Below, piece after piece: positions 45,810 to 59,600 of a DNA stretch of 64,000 nucleotides; the first letter of the stretch is position 1, and each line of letters opens with the position of its first letter. Under the pieces are notes generated by a model. That model searched no databases. It saw nothing but the letters and a program-made list of their open reading frames with translations, and had not been told where the DNA came from. The translations under genes were made by a program, and so were the position numbers. Source of the DNA: Sclerurus mexicanus (Eukaryota > Chordata > Aves > Passeriformes > Furnariidae); contig VWZF01005807.1 in assembly GCA_013396755.1 (NCBI GenBank), positions 1,643,746-1,707,745 of the forward strand. The letters run 5' to 3'.

Positions 45810-48529
45810 TCATTATTTAAGATCACACATAGTCTGTGGGCAGGACAATAGGGTCTGACTAAAATCTTTCTAAAGAAGGTATTGTCAGTATTTTTCAGGT
45901 AAGGGAGCTCTCCAATTATGCACAGGCTTTTTCCATATAAAACAAATTCCGTTCTTTGTCTATGTTGGCAATGATTAATGTTTCACCTCAAGGAGTGATA
46001 CCTAGTTCCAGACCAAGTGGTGAACTCCAGCTCATATTCTACCAAACAGCACCTGTAAGTGCAGGGATACTCAGCAACACTTGTGACAATTTCTTTTCAA
46101 CATACTCATTTTCCAATTCAAAGTTTCTGAAAAGGTCTGCAGTTCACCTAAGAGTTTCCTGGTTTTGTTTTTTGTTGATGTTTGTTTCTATGTAGTATGA
46201 AACAGGGAGTCATAAAACCTGACTTGAAGGTGAATAAAAGGTGAAAATAGCACTGGGATACTGTTGGAGGATGTTACACAGACGACAGCTATGTTCTTGG
46301 TTTTATTGCCAGTTAAAAATAGTTCCTAGAGTATGCTCTTCATTGAACTGAATCTGGGATATGCTTCAGGAGGAAAAGGCTGGCATCCTCCTCACAGAAA
46401 TGTAAGCATGAATTATAATTAATGAAGCGTGCCTGATTATAGAACTGAGATCCAGGACTGATTTGGAGTTTAAACTATGAGAGTATAGAGATATATAAAG
46501 ATAAAACAAAAACTTACAACAAAAATGATAGAGTTGGATTTTATTTACCACCTGAAGATAATTAAAAAGAAAATAAAAAAAAGCCCATACTAATATCTTA
46601 ACATATTCAGTGTTTATATAGTTATATTTATAAATATTTTTTAATTTTCTTCAATCTTTTGCATATGTGATTACTTACTACTACTGTATTTTTCTTTTAA
46701 GATACACTATATGTTTGCTCACATGTATTGCTTTTCAGTATATGACTATTTTCACTGTAGGCATTGTTACATTTGCTATCATTTCTATATTTGTAATGGA
46801 GTTTTGTTAAAACAGTTTATAGTATTTTTCTATATTTTTTACATTATGTTGTGGTTGAATGGAAATTTTGTATTTGCACAGGCCCAGTTTTGTCACTTGT
46901 CCAAATTCAGAAAAAATCCTTCTTTTAAAAACAAAATGGAAAACTAAGACCCTATTCTATCTAAAATTACCTTTCACACCAGGAATTTATTTTCAGAGGA
47001 GTTAATGAGAAGTTATGTATATAATTCAATTCTGAGATACTAATTACTGAAACAGAATTTTGCTAGAATCATGCTCTGAATACTTTTTTTAAAAAAAAAA
47101 AAGGCAATAGCTATTGATTTTTTATCTTTTAGTTTAGTATCTTCATTGTTTGGCAAGTTGCAACAAGTATTTTGTGTATTTTACATTGAAGTAGATATTA
47201 TTAAATTGCTAGATATTATTAAATTGTTCTTTTGTTTCTGGAGTATCATCAATGCTTGCAGTTATTGTAAGGTAAATTTAATTTAATGGGAACATTAGGC
47301 CTAAAATATCCCATGACTTGCATAGAAAAGTATTTTAGTCTTACATGTTAGTGTTCTGTATTTGATTCTCTTATGGGGGACTTCATATTGTCAACTTGCT
47401 TAGTTGAAGGAAAAGAAAATATCTGTACTGGTTTTTTCTCTAAGATTTTACAATCAATCCTTTAGTCCTTGTACATCATCACCCATAAATAATGTTCTTG
47501 CAGGCAGGACTACAATTGCATTTCTTCAAATTATACCCTAAGGCTATGATCCTCTGAACTGATTTGGCTGTGAATTCAAGTTGTCTTGCAGGAATACAGA
47601 AGGTTGACTCCAAATAAACTATCTCAATCTTAGAATGTTTTTTTCTTTCCTGTTTTGTTTTTGGTTTGGGGTTTTTGTTTTGGTTGGTTGGTTTTGGGTT
47701 TTGTTTTTGTTTTTTCTTTTGTTTTCAAACGAACTGATTAAACACTCACTGTAATAATATTCCTGAGTGATTTTCCATGCAAGGAATAATGAAAATAACT
47801 TCCTTCACAATTCACTAGCCAATAGTTATGTGTATGTTGACATTCCCCCTGACTAAATGACTGAAAATACTCAAAGGAGAAGAAACCTTAATGTTGAGTA
47901 GCAAGAATTTTGATATAATTGTCTTTAATCCCCAGTAAAAGTAAGAAGGGTAACCACACAGGCAAATATTAAGGAATGTGAGCAAGTTGCTAAGGCAGCA
48001 GTCATCTGATAAATGTAAATGAGTAACATTTCCCAGGATTCAATTAGTACACTGTAGGTGTGAGTATTGAAATAGTCCAATACACAGTATTATATAGATC
48101 TAATAAGAGGTGGAACTAGTCCACTAGGGTAGCACCTGGTTGTGTATCCAGCTTAGACTGGATATCTGTAAATGAAATCAACCAAAAACAATTGTCATAC
48201 CAAAATTTTCTCAGTGGGGTATGATTTTCAGAAGAATCCCTCACACTATACAAAATCTAAACAGATGTGCAAAGTCGTAAAACATCTGTAAATCTTAATT
48301 ACAGAGTTCATCTACTGTTGAATAAGATACCCATGAGAACTATATTTTGTCTCCTTTTTTGTCTTTTTTTTTTTAATCTTTGGTTTTTCTTCAAGACATT
48401 AACTTAATTCCTAACATGTTAGTGGGTTTTAATCTGCAAAATTAAGATAATACACTACCTGAAAAGCTATTGTGAAGGTTGCTTAGATAATTTTCATACT
48501 TTGAAATTGAAATATGCTAATAAAAAAAT
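45810..48529. other. Unique AT-rich DNA
   Basis: Contains an 18-bp period direct repeat of TAGATATTATTAAATTG at 47192-47226 and the G/T tract at 47651. No gene recognised. Confidence 0.5.
47651..47726. repeat. G/T-rich low-complexity tract
   Basis: Mostly T with G-doublets and triplets, including GGTTGGTTGGTTTTGGG at about 47682-47698. Four closely spaced G-runs make a two-tier G-quadruplex conceivable. Confidence 0.85.
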
Positions 48530-48913
48530 TACCCCAACTGGTGAAAGGAATATTCTGATACCATATTACATCATATTCGTATACCATATAACATTGTGCT
48601 CAGTAAAAAATTAAATAAAGCAAAACATGAGGAAAGAAAGAAGGTGGACTATTTGGAATTATGGCATTTGTCCTACAAGTAACCATTAAACATGATGGAG
48701 TCCTGCTTTCCTGGAGATGGCTGAACACTTTCCCACTGATGGGAAGCAGTGACTGAATTCCTTTTTTATTTGTTTTGCTTGCACATGAACGTTTTTCTTT
48801 ACCTATTAAATTGTCCTTACCTCAATCCATTAGTTTCCTCAATTTTGTCCTTGCAGCTCCCACTGGAAGGGAGTGAGAAGTGTCTGTGTGGAGCCTAGCT
48901 GTAGTCAAACCCC
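48530..48913 (+). mobile_element. Partial LTR, family A, sense (5' part missing)
   Basis: Matches the downstream two thirds of the 22479 LTR. It begins near ACCCCAACTGGTGAAAGGAA, with the TGTGCTCAG block, ATGATGGAGTCCTGCTTTCC near 48690 and the GAATTCC-TTTT-TTTGCTTGCAC block. A TACCTATTAAATTGTCCTTA stretch near 48800 holds an ATTAAA poly(A)-signal variant. The end is near TAGTCAAACCCC. The first ~200 bp of the LTR are absent. Confidence 0.82.
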
Positions 48914-51900
48914 ATCTATAAATATGACTGTTGTTATTCTATTTATAGGGATCCTACTGGTACTGCAATGAGCAGGTGACATTCAAAGCAAAACTAACAT
49001 GAAAACAAATACAATTCTTATTAGGGCTCTCGCATAGTTTTCCTGGACATGAAATATCCAGGATAATCTGATCTAGTTTTTGCTTTGGATTTTAGTGTTT
49101 AAGATTTGCTATAAACATAATTTTAGCCTATATGTAACAAAATACTATTGTAAAATCAGTTGAAAAAATCTCCAATTTATATGTTGATCAAATGAATCCT
49201 TTTTTTAATATTTCAGTTGTTCTGATATAATTCTTGGAAGGTCTAGATGGAGTAATTAGTTGTTCTCAGAATACCCTGGAAGTAGGTTTTGGAAAGGAAT
49301 TGCTACAGAATTTAATTAGGGACAGTGATAGAGGAAGAGCTGTGACTTCTGAGCTCAGCGAACAATGAAATACAGAAAGGCTAATGTCCTTTCAGGTCTC
49401 TGCTCTTCTCCTTTCTTCCTTGTCTCATTTTTCTTTCTCCTTCCCCAGCAGTTGGCTTTTGTTCAGTGGTCCATACTGACTGCATTGAAAATAATTTGAT
49501 CAAATTTGTGTTAAATTGAAGCACAATCCTCCAGACAATAATTTCATAAACCTATCACATTCTCCATTATTTGGGTATTCAAATGGAATCTACTGATCTC
49601 AGTGAGAAATGATGACAAGGTGAAATCAAAGCAGCGTAATGTCAACCCCTCTCCAAGCAAAAAATGCCACTTCTGTGACTTGAAGGATTGTGTATACTCA
49701 TTCCAACAATGATTATGCTTACTAAGTTTCACAGAATCATGACAATCTCTGTGCAGAAGCAGAACTTGAGCAAAGTGATGAAATTTTTATTACTGAGGGT
49801 GAATTATACAGTCTCTTTTCCTTATTCCTTTGGAGAATTTAGCATTTGAGAAAATTCAACACCTCATTATAGCTTATAGGGTGCCACAAAATGAATTTCA
49901 TAATATACAGTTGACTGCACTGCTGAGCTTATGCTGCTTTGCATCCTGTTTGCTTGAACTGTGAGTGTGATTCAGAACTATTGAGGCATCTACTTGTACG
50001 TGTCCGAACCCACATATTTATATTGCATTCAATGCAACTCATTTCCACCCTGGTGCTCACGCAATGCTCAAATCAGATTGTCTTTTGCAGTCAGCTGAAC
50101 TCCAACACTATTTATTTTTTTAGGGAAACCTCAGTTTCAGGATTGAGGCATCACTAGAGCCAAATTGATGACAGCTAAAAATATGAGATCACTTTGGAAC
50201 TGTCATATTCAACATATATTTTGAATGCATTTATAGTTTATTGCAATGATTGAAAATTTGGGCATTTGAAGGAAAGGAATAGCAAGGGGGGGAATTTAAT
50301 TATACTGCTAGAATAGTTCTTCATAATAGCAAAGGGAACATTTAAAAATGTTTAAATTGGTTTATAAGAGTAATATAAACTCTAGTGTAAGGGTTTATTG
50401 CAATAATTGAGGGTTATGTGCTGGACTAGATATTGTAGCAAAAAATGCCTTTTTTTTTTTTTTCCTAAAATCATCCCATAGATTCTTTTTAGATTTATAT
50501 AACAAGAGAATTTGATTATACTATTTTCAGCATTTTAAAATAATTCTGAAACTATCAAATTAGAAAGAGACTTAATACATAGAACCAAAGTATTATCCAG
50601 ATGATAAGTAAAAGAGAGTAACAACAGCAAGTACATCAAAACAAACTGGTTGAAAGTGATTGCCAGTTTGGCTTTGGTAAAACATTTTCAGAAACATTTT
50701 TATTACAACTCTTTAGCTGCTTCTAACATCAGTTTCCTCTTCTTATTGGGCTTTCATATATAACTCCAAATGCTGAAATCATATGCCTTAATTTTTTACA
50801 TTCAAAGGAAAATTTAGGAATCAAAGAACATAACGAATTTTATACTAGTGCATCTATATGCATAACACGCAGTTTGTCTGGCAAATTAATCTCTCTGGTA
50901 CTTCAAAACATTTTGGAAAGCCTTCAGGTGAGAACTGGTTTTGAATGGGATAATTAACCTTGACAGTAATTTCTTCATATCAGAGCCAAATAGCAGTTGG
51001 AAAGATGTATTCACTTTTCACAGAGGGCCAGGTACTTATGGCCTGGAAAGAGGCTATAATGTGTTCAAAAAATGTGTATTTCAAGCAGGCATGGAAAAGT
51101 GTTCCAACAGAGACTCATCCATCAAAATCCTGGAGAAGGACATGATTCACAGAGGAGGTAATAGAGGCCCTGGCTGGATGTTTATAGTAGGTTATTTTCA
51201 GTCCTTAACCTGTTAAGTGATTGCTTCCTGAACTAATATAATCAAATAATATAATAATATTATCCGAAACACTGCTTTACAGATTATTGGAAAATTAATC
51301 TTAATTTCTTTCCTCCTGAAAGAAAATTGGGAATAATTGGTAAAAGTTTTATCAGCTCTGTTTCATTAATTGCGTAGGTAAATTTGCTTGCAATGCAATC
51401 TGACCGATACATTTCTTTATGGTTTTAGGAAGTAAAAAACAGGTCTAAAGGGCTCTTTGCATGTTAGCCATTGCTAATTTTTCACTAAATAGTGTTCTTC
51501 ACTGATTATATTAGTATTTCCTTGGTCTGCATATGGCATAACTGCTTAAGTTTCTAATATTCAAATTCAAGCTGTTTGTGTACTTCAAGCAGAAAATAAC
51601 TGTCTCACATGAATTGAACTGAGACTTTTTTACATTACTAACACAAATGTCAAAGGACATATATCAAGTTTTCCACAAGGTGCTGCTGCTGAGATTTTTT
51701 TTTCTGAGGCAACATGCAAATATGTAAAACAGAATTTGAAAGGAGTAGAGTTAGACCTATGGCTAAGTGTTTTGAAAATCTTACCCATCATTTGAATGAA
51801 CATTTTTCTTAAGGTTATTCAGGTTTCTCTAAGTTTTGTTACTAACTGGCATTTCAGGCAAACAATGGGTGAGATTTCTTAAGATTATTAAGAAAGCTCA

Positions 51901-53514
51901 TATAAATTTATTTTTAATCCTGTTGCAAATCCTAGCTAAGTAGAAGGAATGTGCAGAAGGTGCAAATAAATAGTTCTCTAAATTCTGACAAATTAGTTAG
52001 ATCTTTATAAAACTATAAGGAGAGTTAGACATTGCTTAGACAACAGTATTGTAGATTTCTACTCTATAGGAGCTGAATTTCAACCTAAAAAATTCAGTGG
52101 GATAGAGCTGTGGGCAAATTATGTCAATTAACTACAGTCATAATTTTGGTTGTATCAAAGGGAGTTATCCCAAAAGAGCAAGATCTGTTAAAAAAAAAAA
52201 AAATGGATGAATGTAGTGGTCTTAAATAACTTGCTATATGTTGTAAACTGTCCTACTGATTCATGTAATGCATGAATTGTCCTTGGAAGCTAATGGAAAA
52301 TTCATGCCAATCTGTTGCTTTCAGTATGACATTTAAGGGTTTACGCTCTTCCATCTTTCTTTCAACATTTCAGGGACATATCTCACAATTGGACAATTCA
52401 GGCTGTTGAAAGAACTTGTGTTTACAGATATGCTTTTGTTGCAGGGAAGGAAGATACTACTGGTTTTCAACTGGCCTGTGATGCACCCTTTTGTCTCTAT
52501 GTTTCCTTATATAAGTCAAGGTTTAAGGAGATACATTGTTGTAGTGCATTACTATAAAGAAACTACCTGAACAAGCTTAATTTTCAACTAATTAAATATG
52601 TTACATATTGGGAGGGAAAACTTTTTATACTGTGAAGAATAAACACACTTAATACTAGGGAATAAAACAGAAAAGAATTCAGTAATATGTGAAAACTGAG
52701 TAACTCAGTGGAGATTGTGATTAGTATGCAAAACAGAAATTTCCCTGTTGTAGTGTTGGTTATATTAGTGGGGCAATGCTAAGCACAGTCTCAAGACACT
52801 GCACAACATACTCTGTGTCTTAAGAAGAAAGAAAGACAGAATAAGAAAGATAAAGATTTACTGGACTTCTTAAACAGTGCCCTCTTTCTCATAGAATACA
52901 GGTTTTCTGGTTGAATGCACGTACCCTTTGTTAAGAAAAAAGCAAATGTCCTCAAGGAGTGATAGCACTTATACTAGTGGGGAAAAAACCATGAAGATTA
53001 GAATAAAAACAAATAAGTAAACAAACGATGTGTTTAAAATTCCTTCTGCCTACTTGTAGGTACTCTATCTTGGAAATCACCTGTCTCAGACACTTATACG
53101 CTTCTGTGGTTGACAAACAATAATTACTCCAGTAATCTCTAAAGGTAATTCCAGGAAGATAAATAAAAAACATGGTACGAAATATGCCATACAGCTGAAG
53201 ATTTTATTTTCTTAGGAAATTTTTAACTTTACCCTACAATTTTAGGATTATTTTCTCTGTAAATTTAAGCTAGATATTTCAGATTTGTGCCACTCAGTAA
53301 GTAGATCTAGTCTCACCTATCATTCTTTAGAAGACAACATAATTGCTTGAATACTGCAATTCTAAAACAAAACTCTGTTTTCTTTAATATATAAAGAAAT
53401 AAACTAACCTGCAAGGAGGGAGCTGAGTGGTTGACCATTTTCCACTTGCAAATAGGATTGAATTTACACTGCAGTTCATTTTGTCTCAGTAGATCAAGGG
53501 AGGTGATCCTTTCC
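48914..53514. other. Unique AT-rich DNA
   Basis: The longest stretch without a recognised element. Contains T-runs near 50450 and an A-run near 52190. The 91-codon frame at 50941-51216 is the only one with plausible splice-like borders and is treated as a finding. No gene can be supported. Confidence 0.5.
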
Positions 53515-53850
53515 CTTTATTAGGCACTGGTGATGTCACACCTGGAATACCGTGTCCAGTTTTGGTCTCCTCAGCAAAAAGGAGACTAGGACATACCAGA
53601 GAAAGTCCACAGAAAGGCCACAAGGATGATGAAGAGACTGGAATATGAGGAAAGGCTGAGAGAGCTCAGACTGTGAAGACCTGATCACCTCAGGGGGATC
53701 TCATCATTATATGTAAATACCCAAAGAGATGGTGCAATGAGGATGGAGCCAGACTCTTTTCAGCAGTACCCAGTAAGAGGACCAGAGGCAATCAGCACTA
53801 ACTGAGACACTGGAGATTCCATCTGAACATCAGGAAACACATCAGGAAAC
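53515..53850 (+). mobile_element. CR1 internal fragment, sense
   Basis: CR1 C-terminal RT blocks in sense orientation: CACACCTGGAATACCGTGTC, CAGTTTTGGTCTCCTCA, GAGGAAAGGCTGAGAGAGCT and the GTACCCAGTAAGAGGACCAG block. The 3' end is missing; the fragment ends in a 12-bp direct duplication of ACATCAGGAAAC near 53826-53849. Confidence 0.85.
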
Positions 53851-56800
53851 AATCTCGCCCATTGTCATAAGCTGTCATTCTGTCATGTCTTGATATGGAT
53901 AATCATATTTTAGAAACCTTAATGAAAATATCTAATCATAGGACCTGATTTAATCATCTTATGCATTTGAGAAGCTTCTGGGTACCAACTTAACTTCCCA
54001 AAGTCATATCCTATCTGCCAAGTCTGTGCAGATGTGATGTATCAGATGCTGTAGAACAAGTGAAATGGCATTATATGGGAGAAATCACATGTATCAAGAC
54101 TGAAGCACATACACATAAGGGACATATCATAGGTTCTATTTTTTTTCTTTTTCTTTTAGATGAAAGTCAATTGAAGAAATACAAAAATCTGTATTGAGAT
54201 TGTATTTGAGGAGTCATTCTTCAATTCTTTACCCTAACTCTAACCCTTACTGACACTCACTCTACAAGGGACATTCATTTCGTCAAACAATGTAATTTCT
54301 CTGCACTCCAAAGGTAGTTTTTCTACTGAAAGTCATTATCTATTCTGTATGTTCTTTGAGAACTTTCATAAATAAGTTCAGAATTAGGGGGATGATGGCT
54401 TGTGTGGAACTTAAAAATCTATGAATGATTGTTAACCAACCTGACCAGAATGGTGTTCCCTTTAAACTTCACATATTTCTGAAGTTGCTTTAATTGTTGT
54501 GCTCTCCTCATTATAAATTAGAACAAACATGATGTTTTTCAGTCTGAACATTTGTATATTTTTCTGTTTGTCTTTACTTCCAGACTTTTCCCCCTCCTTT
54601 TTCAGCATGGACTTTAGGCTCAATTATTCCCATTCCAAATTTCAAGGCATTCTAATCACATCATTCTCATCTAGCTGTTGTCATGTATAATATATGAAAT
54701 AAAAACAAATATAAAATAAATAAATATATACAAATATATAAGTATAAATATATATATAAATATAAAATATATTTCTTGATGATCAGAAAAATTAAATATA
54801 AGATGCTCAGATCAATTTATTAGATAAACCCTCTTGCCATTTTTATATTTTTCATGACTATGGTGTTGAAAAACATAGTGATCTATTACAACAAGTAAAC
54901 ACAGTCAATAAACAAAACACGCAAATAGTTGCAACAGAATCTAAACTTCCATCATATATTCCCACATGTTCATTTGAAACATAGGTGGGATAATCTGCTT
55001 GCTTTTTCTACCTGCTGGAATCAATCAGATACTTTTACATTCCAGAACACAGTACCACTTAAACTAAGTATCATTTTGCCAGAGAGGTCAACTGGACATT
55101 TCAGAATGGAAATGGCCACGTGGTAACTTGAAGCAATACTGGCCATTACAATTTTCAATTTTTGACTTGAAAGGCCATGGGCATGTGGCGCTACTTACCT
55201 GGATCTATTGACTGAACTAAGTTGCTAATGGAAGAGAATACAAACTCTGCCTTGTGAAGTACCACTTCTAAGATACACTCAAGCTAGCTCTTTTTGAAAT
55301 TAAAGGGTCATAATATTTTAACTGTCATAATATTTTATCTAGAGCAGCAAGTTAAGCACTTGAATATAAATCCTTATGAAAAAAATTAATAAAAGGGTCA
55401 TGCTTATTTTTTGAAGGACAAGAAAAAATACCTAAGACTTGATGTCGCCATTTTAGTTTTCTCCCTTTAAATTGCTTTATGAACTACATTGCTCAGTGAA
55501 ATCTTGGTTTTGAAAAGAGCAATTTTTCCCCATAATCTGACTACTTGAAGAAGGGTAAAATAAGAAATGAAATTTTAATATGCAGGTTATATTAGATGCT
55601 GCATTAGATTTTTTTTTTTTTTTTTTAAGAAAAGTAATCCAATGAATGTGTCAATTAATACAAAGGATGCAAGAGCCAGTTATGGAAATGATGGCCCAAG
55701 GTTGCTGCAATACTTTTTAATCCAACAAATAATGAAATAAAACTTGTTCTGTAATAGATAGCTATGATAGAGCTAAAGAACTCAAAATGTTTTTGTAGTC
55801 CCCTGTTTAATAAGAGTTTCTCTTGTTGGACCTACATTTCCCAGAACTGTAACTGCAAACACCCTCAAAAGTCCACGTTTTGTTTGAAACATCTTTTGTA
55901 ACCTGTTTAAGAGATCAAAGGCAGAGCAATCAATGTTTATACAGGTTCTTCAGTTGGAAATAAGTGACAAAATAAAGTCATGTTGCTGCAGAAATTTGCA
56001 GATGAAAACCTTTCCATGCTAATATATCTCACTTGACTCTAATGGAAGCCTATAGATGCTGTGCTGTAATTACATGTGTTTAGGCTATACAGAAAATATT
56101 CTGCATGAGTTACATTCCATTTATATTTTTTTCTGTTTTTTTTTTTGTTTTAACTTTTTTTCTTTTAGAAAGAAAGAAATACAGAAAGAAAACAGACTAA
56201 ATGTTTTAATGCTAATGAAGCTAAGTTTCAGATATCATCAGAATCTAAGACATTCTAGGTAGATTTACTGCCAGAATATGGTTATGGAAATTACATTACA
56301 GAGTCAATGAGAATATAAATATTTATTTTAAGGGCAAGTCTATTTTACTAAATCTTTTTGAAATTACTCTTTGTTTTTAACATGTATTTTGACATTAAAC
56401 TTTGCATTGGGTGAATTATATAAAAATGTACCTTTTGTGCTTTTTTATCTAAGGTGTTAATGGAATGAAGCCTGAAAACACTGACTCCAATGTCTAATTC
56501 AGGTCAGTCTCGTCACTTTCTGCTTAGTATGGTAATTTGTACAGCAAAAATACTACAAATGTGCCAATTAAGAGGCAAAGGGGGGAAAAAAACCCACAAA
56601 AGTGAATGAGATCTAGTTAGGAAATATTTGAAATGTATGCTTCATATAAATGTGTTGTTTCCCTACTTAGTCTGAAATTTTGTTGCCTCTAAGGAAGATG
56701 GCCTTTAATTCATATTCTAGCATTTATAAGCAAAACCAAAAAGCCTGCGGAATTAACAAGAAAATGGCAGAAAACAAATCCATAAAACTAAAGAGAGAGA

Positions 56801-57339
56801 AACTTCTGAATCATGACATCAAGAGCAATATTTTTTTTTAACGTTTGGAGGAAAAAAAGTGTCTTTGAATTCTCTGAGCCTATGAATAATGAAAGAATAT
56901 ACACAGACTACACATCGTATTAATTAATAAATAAAAAAAAAATTGTACATCATACAAGTTTATTTTTAATCACCCAGTAGAATGGTAAACAACAGAATAA
57001 ATTTAATATTTTTTTTTCCATGATGAACCTGTTATGATTTTACCATTTTTAGTCTTATACCCATGCAAAAAAATGTGTCTATTCACATACTGTAGAAATG
57101 AGTTATGGTTATACATAACATTTTCACACAATTAATTCAAGATAGGAGCTTGAGGGATAGAGTTGAATGGAAACAAGTTTCTGCCAGGGGCAGTGAGAGA
57201 ACCTCCTTCTTGTCTACTTTGTCTTTCCAGGTGTCCTTACACAACAGTTGTGAGATTCAGGAATTAAAAGGACAGGGACATCTATCTATGTTAGTGGAGT
57301 CACCAAGGTCAGACTAGTCTGTCCCCTACATCATCATTT
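53851..57339. other. Unique AT-rich DNA
   Basis: Holds the AT-rich tract at 54683, a T-run near 55609-55626, and T- and A-rich patches near 56130-56190. No gene or retroelement end recognised. The 225 bp before 57340 are moderately GC-rich and may be an unrecognised upstream part of the next CR1. Confidence 0.45.
54683..54774. repeat. (AAAT/TATA)n AT-rich tract
   Basis: A stretch of almost only A and T with AAATA and TATATA units. Confidence 0.85.
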
Positions 57340-57775
57340 CCAGCAAAGATGGTGAAGTGTCTAGAGGACACAAATTATGAGAAATGACTGAGGATATGAG
57401 TTTTGTTTGGCTTAAAAAAGAGGAGACTGGGAAGGGAGTGATATCACTACTGTCTGCAATTTCCTCATGAAGAGAGCAGAGGGAGGTGCAGATCTCTTCT
57501 CTCTGGTAAGCAGTGATAGGACAAGAAGGATTGACTTGGAGCTGTGATAGGTGAAAGTCAGATTAGATATTAGAAAATAGTTCTACAGTAAGGGGGCTGT
57601 CGAGCACTGGTAAAAGCTCCCTAGGGAAGTGGTCATGGTCCCAACACTGTCATTGTTCAAGAAATATTTTAGAAATATGGTTTAACTTTTATTTTGTCCT
57701 GTGTGGGAGTTGGACTCGAAGATCTTCCTGGATCGCTTCCTAATCAGGACTTTCTTTGAATCTATGATTCTAAAA
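57340..57775 (+). mobile_element. CR1 LINE fragment, sense
   Basis: CR1 C-terminal and 3' blocks in order: AAGAGGAGACTGGGAAGGGA, a GTGATAGGACAAGAAGG block, CTCCCTAGGGAAGTGGTCAT and GGGAGTTGGACTCGAAGATC. It ends with GAATCTATGATTCTAAAA at about 57758-57775. Strongly diverged from the other copies. Confidence 0.88.
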
Positions 57776-59309
57776 TATGAGAAGTGGATGTTTGGTCAGG
57801 CTCACAGAGTTCACACCTCATCTTGTCAACTTCCTAAGTTTTGTTTCTATGCCCTCTTTACTGAGTAGAAACACAATAGCTAATAAGCACATTGCTTTTG
57901 CTTCCTTGATTGAAGTCATGGCTGGAAAAGAAAAATGGGTCAGAGTTTAAAATGTGTGGGTGGATATATTGTTCTTTATCTCTGTAAAGGAGAAAGTGTA
58001 AATCTGGCCTCACAGGCTCACACCACTCAGTTGATAGATGTTGGCAATCTCGTTTTAATGTTGCTGGGAACAGGGATTATTTGCATCCCAAAATCTCTTT
58101 TTTTCTAAATAGATGCTATAGTTTGAAAAGTAAACTAAACAAATAAACAAAAAAACCCACACACAAAACACAAAAAAAGAAAACAAAACAAAAAGACACA
58201 GACATCTTGAAAAAGCCACAAACAATTTACATTTCATTTTATATATCAGTAAGGGGAAACTGGTAACTAATATGTACAGGATACCTATTTATTCTCCTTA
58301 ATGTTTTTTTTTCCAGACTCTATTTTTATTTAACCTTTTAAGTTACAGTCCACCATCCCTTCTATTTCCATGAGGCAAATAATATACTCCTATGGAAGTG
58401 ATGTTGTTTTTTTCTTTTTCATTAACCCAGATGATTTATCTCATCATGATCATTACAGAGAGAACTGTCTTACACTGCTAGTTAACTCATAACTGAATTC
58501 CTTCTTTCTCACAGCTTTCTGAACAAAATACATAATCATCCTGCATGTTTCCTGTTTTCATTTAGTGCTACTTACAAAAGAAAATATTTGAAAGGTCTGT
58601 TATTCTTCATGCTTCGTTGGACAAACAGAACAAGAGCTAAGGTCTGACATTAACAACAGCTTAAATTACTCTCTTTTATTTATTGATCTTCCTCTGAAAC
58701 ACATGATACAACACTTCAGGGAAATAAGATAACCATTCTAAGGTTTCTGAGTGATATTATTAATTTTAAATTATAGTGTAGACTTCTGAATACAGATATA
58801 TTGATTAGTTTGCTATGCAAGTTAAGGGAAAAGACTCTATATTTTGCTCTTTTAATAAGTCAAATATATTTTTTTTATCTTCTTTTGTTGTTTCTTAAGT
58901 TTGTGTAAGCTAACTTTTGTTTTAATGAAGACAATCACATTAAAGCAATGAATATTTGATCTGATGAGTCCAGCTTCAGCCAAAATGCAAGAAGCCTTTC
59001 CACGCTAAAGATTCTTGGGTGAGACACATAAAATCTGATCATAATATCCCCTTACCCCTTTTTAATGAAAAAAACAAAAATCATAATTTTAAAGTGCTAT
59101 TTATGGTTAAGAGGATTTTTATTTAGATACCTTTAATACTTAGGAAAGCACTGAAGTCTAGAGATATCTTTAGATCTCTACTGGGAGCACTGTAGAAATG
59201 GCAAAGGCTTTTCAAAAAAGGACACTCCAAAGTCCAGTAGGCAATTAACAGAATTCATGGCAAACAGGAAACATAGATCATAGAGACTGATGGAAATCTT
59301 TGATCACTG
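57776..59309. other. Unique AT-rich DNA
   Basis: Contains the A-rich tract at 58131. No gene recognised. Confidence 0.5.
58131..58200. repeat. A-rich (CAAA/CAAAA)n tract
   Basis: A-rich with C every 3-7 bases; the antisense 60-codon frame across it is F/V-rich low-complexity. Confidence 0.8.
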
Positions 59310-59600
59310 GAGAAAAAGTAAGTGTTGCATTCATCTTCAAAAAAGTGAAAAGAAATGGTCTAGAGAACTGCAGGCCAAGCAGCCCCATCTCACTTCTTGG
59401 GAAAATCATCAAACAAGTCCTCCTGGAACATATTTCTGCCCACATGTAAGAGGTTTAGTAGCCTCTATCCTTAGGTGTGTTCAAAACCTCTCTTGAAAAC
59501 ATTGCTATCAGCCTAGTTTGGCCACATACTTGAGCCTGCTTTCAACAGCAAGTTGTCCTGAATGATCTGCATTCCAGTCTGAATTATTCCTATGATCCCA
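59310..59600 (+). mobile_element. CR1 LINE remnant with large internal deletion, sense
   Basis: The left part encodes CR1 sequence just before the RT core in broken frames (blocks around GAGAACTGCAGGCCAAGCAG and CTTGGGAAAATCATCAAACA). After about 59455 it switches to the CR1 3' terminal region, ending CCAGTCTGAATTATTCCTATGATCCC, given here as CCAGTCTGAATT...CCTATGATCCC. The RT palm and most of the C-terminal region are deleted. Confidence 0.7.

Noticed and set aside
54230..54250. Interstitial telomere-like repeat
   Set aside because: Only about three degenerate CCCTAA-like units (ACCCTAACTCTAACCCTTA), too short and imperfect to support a telomeric origin.
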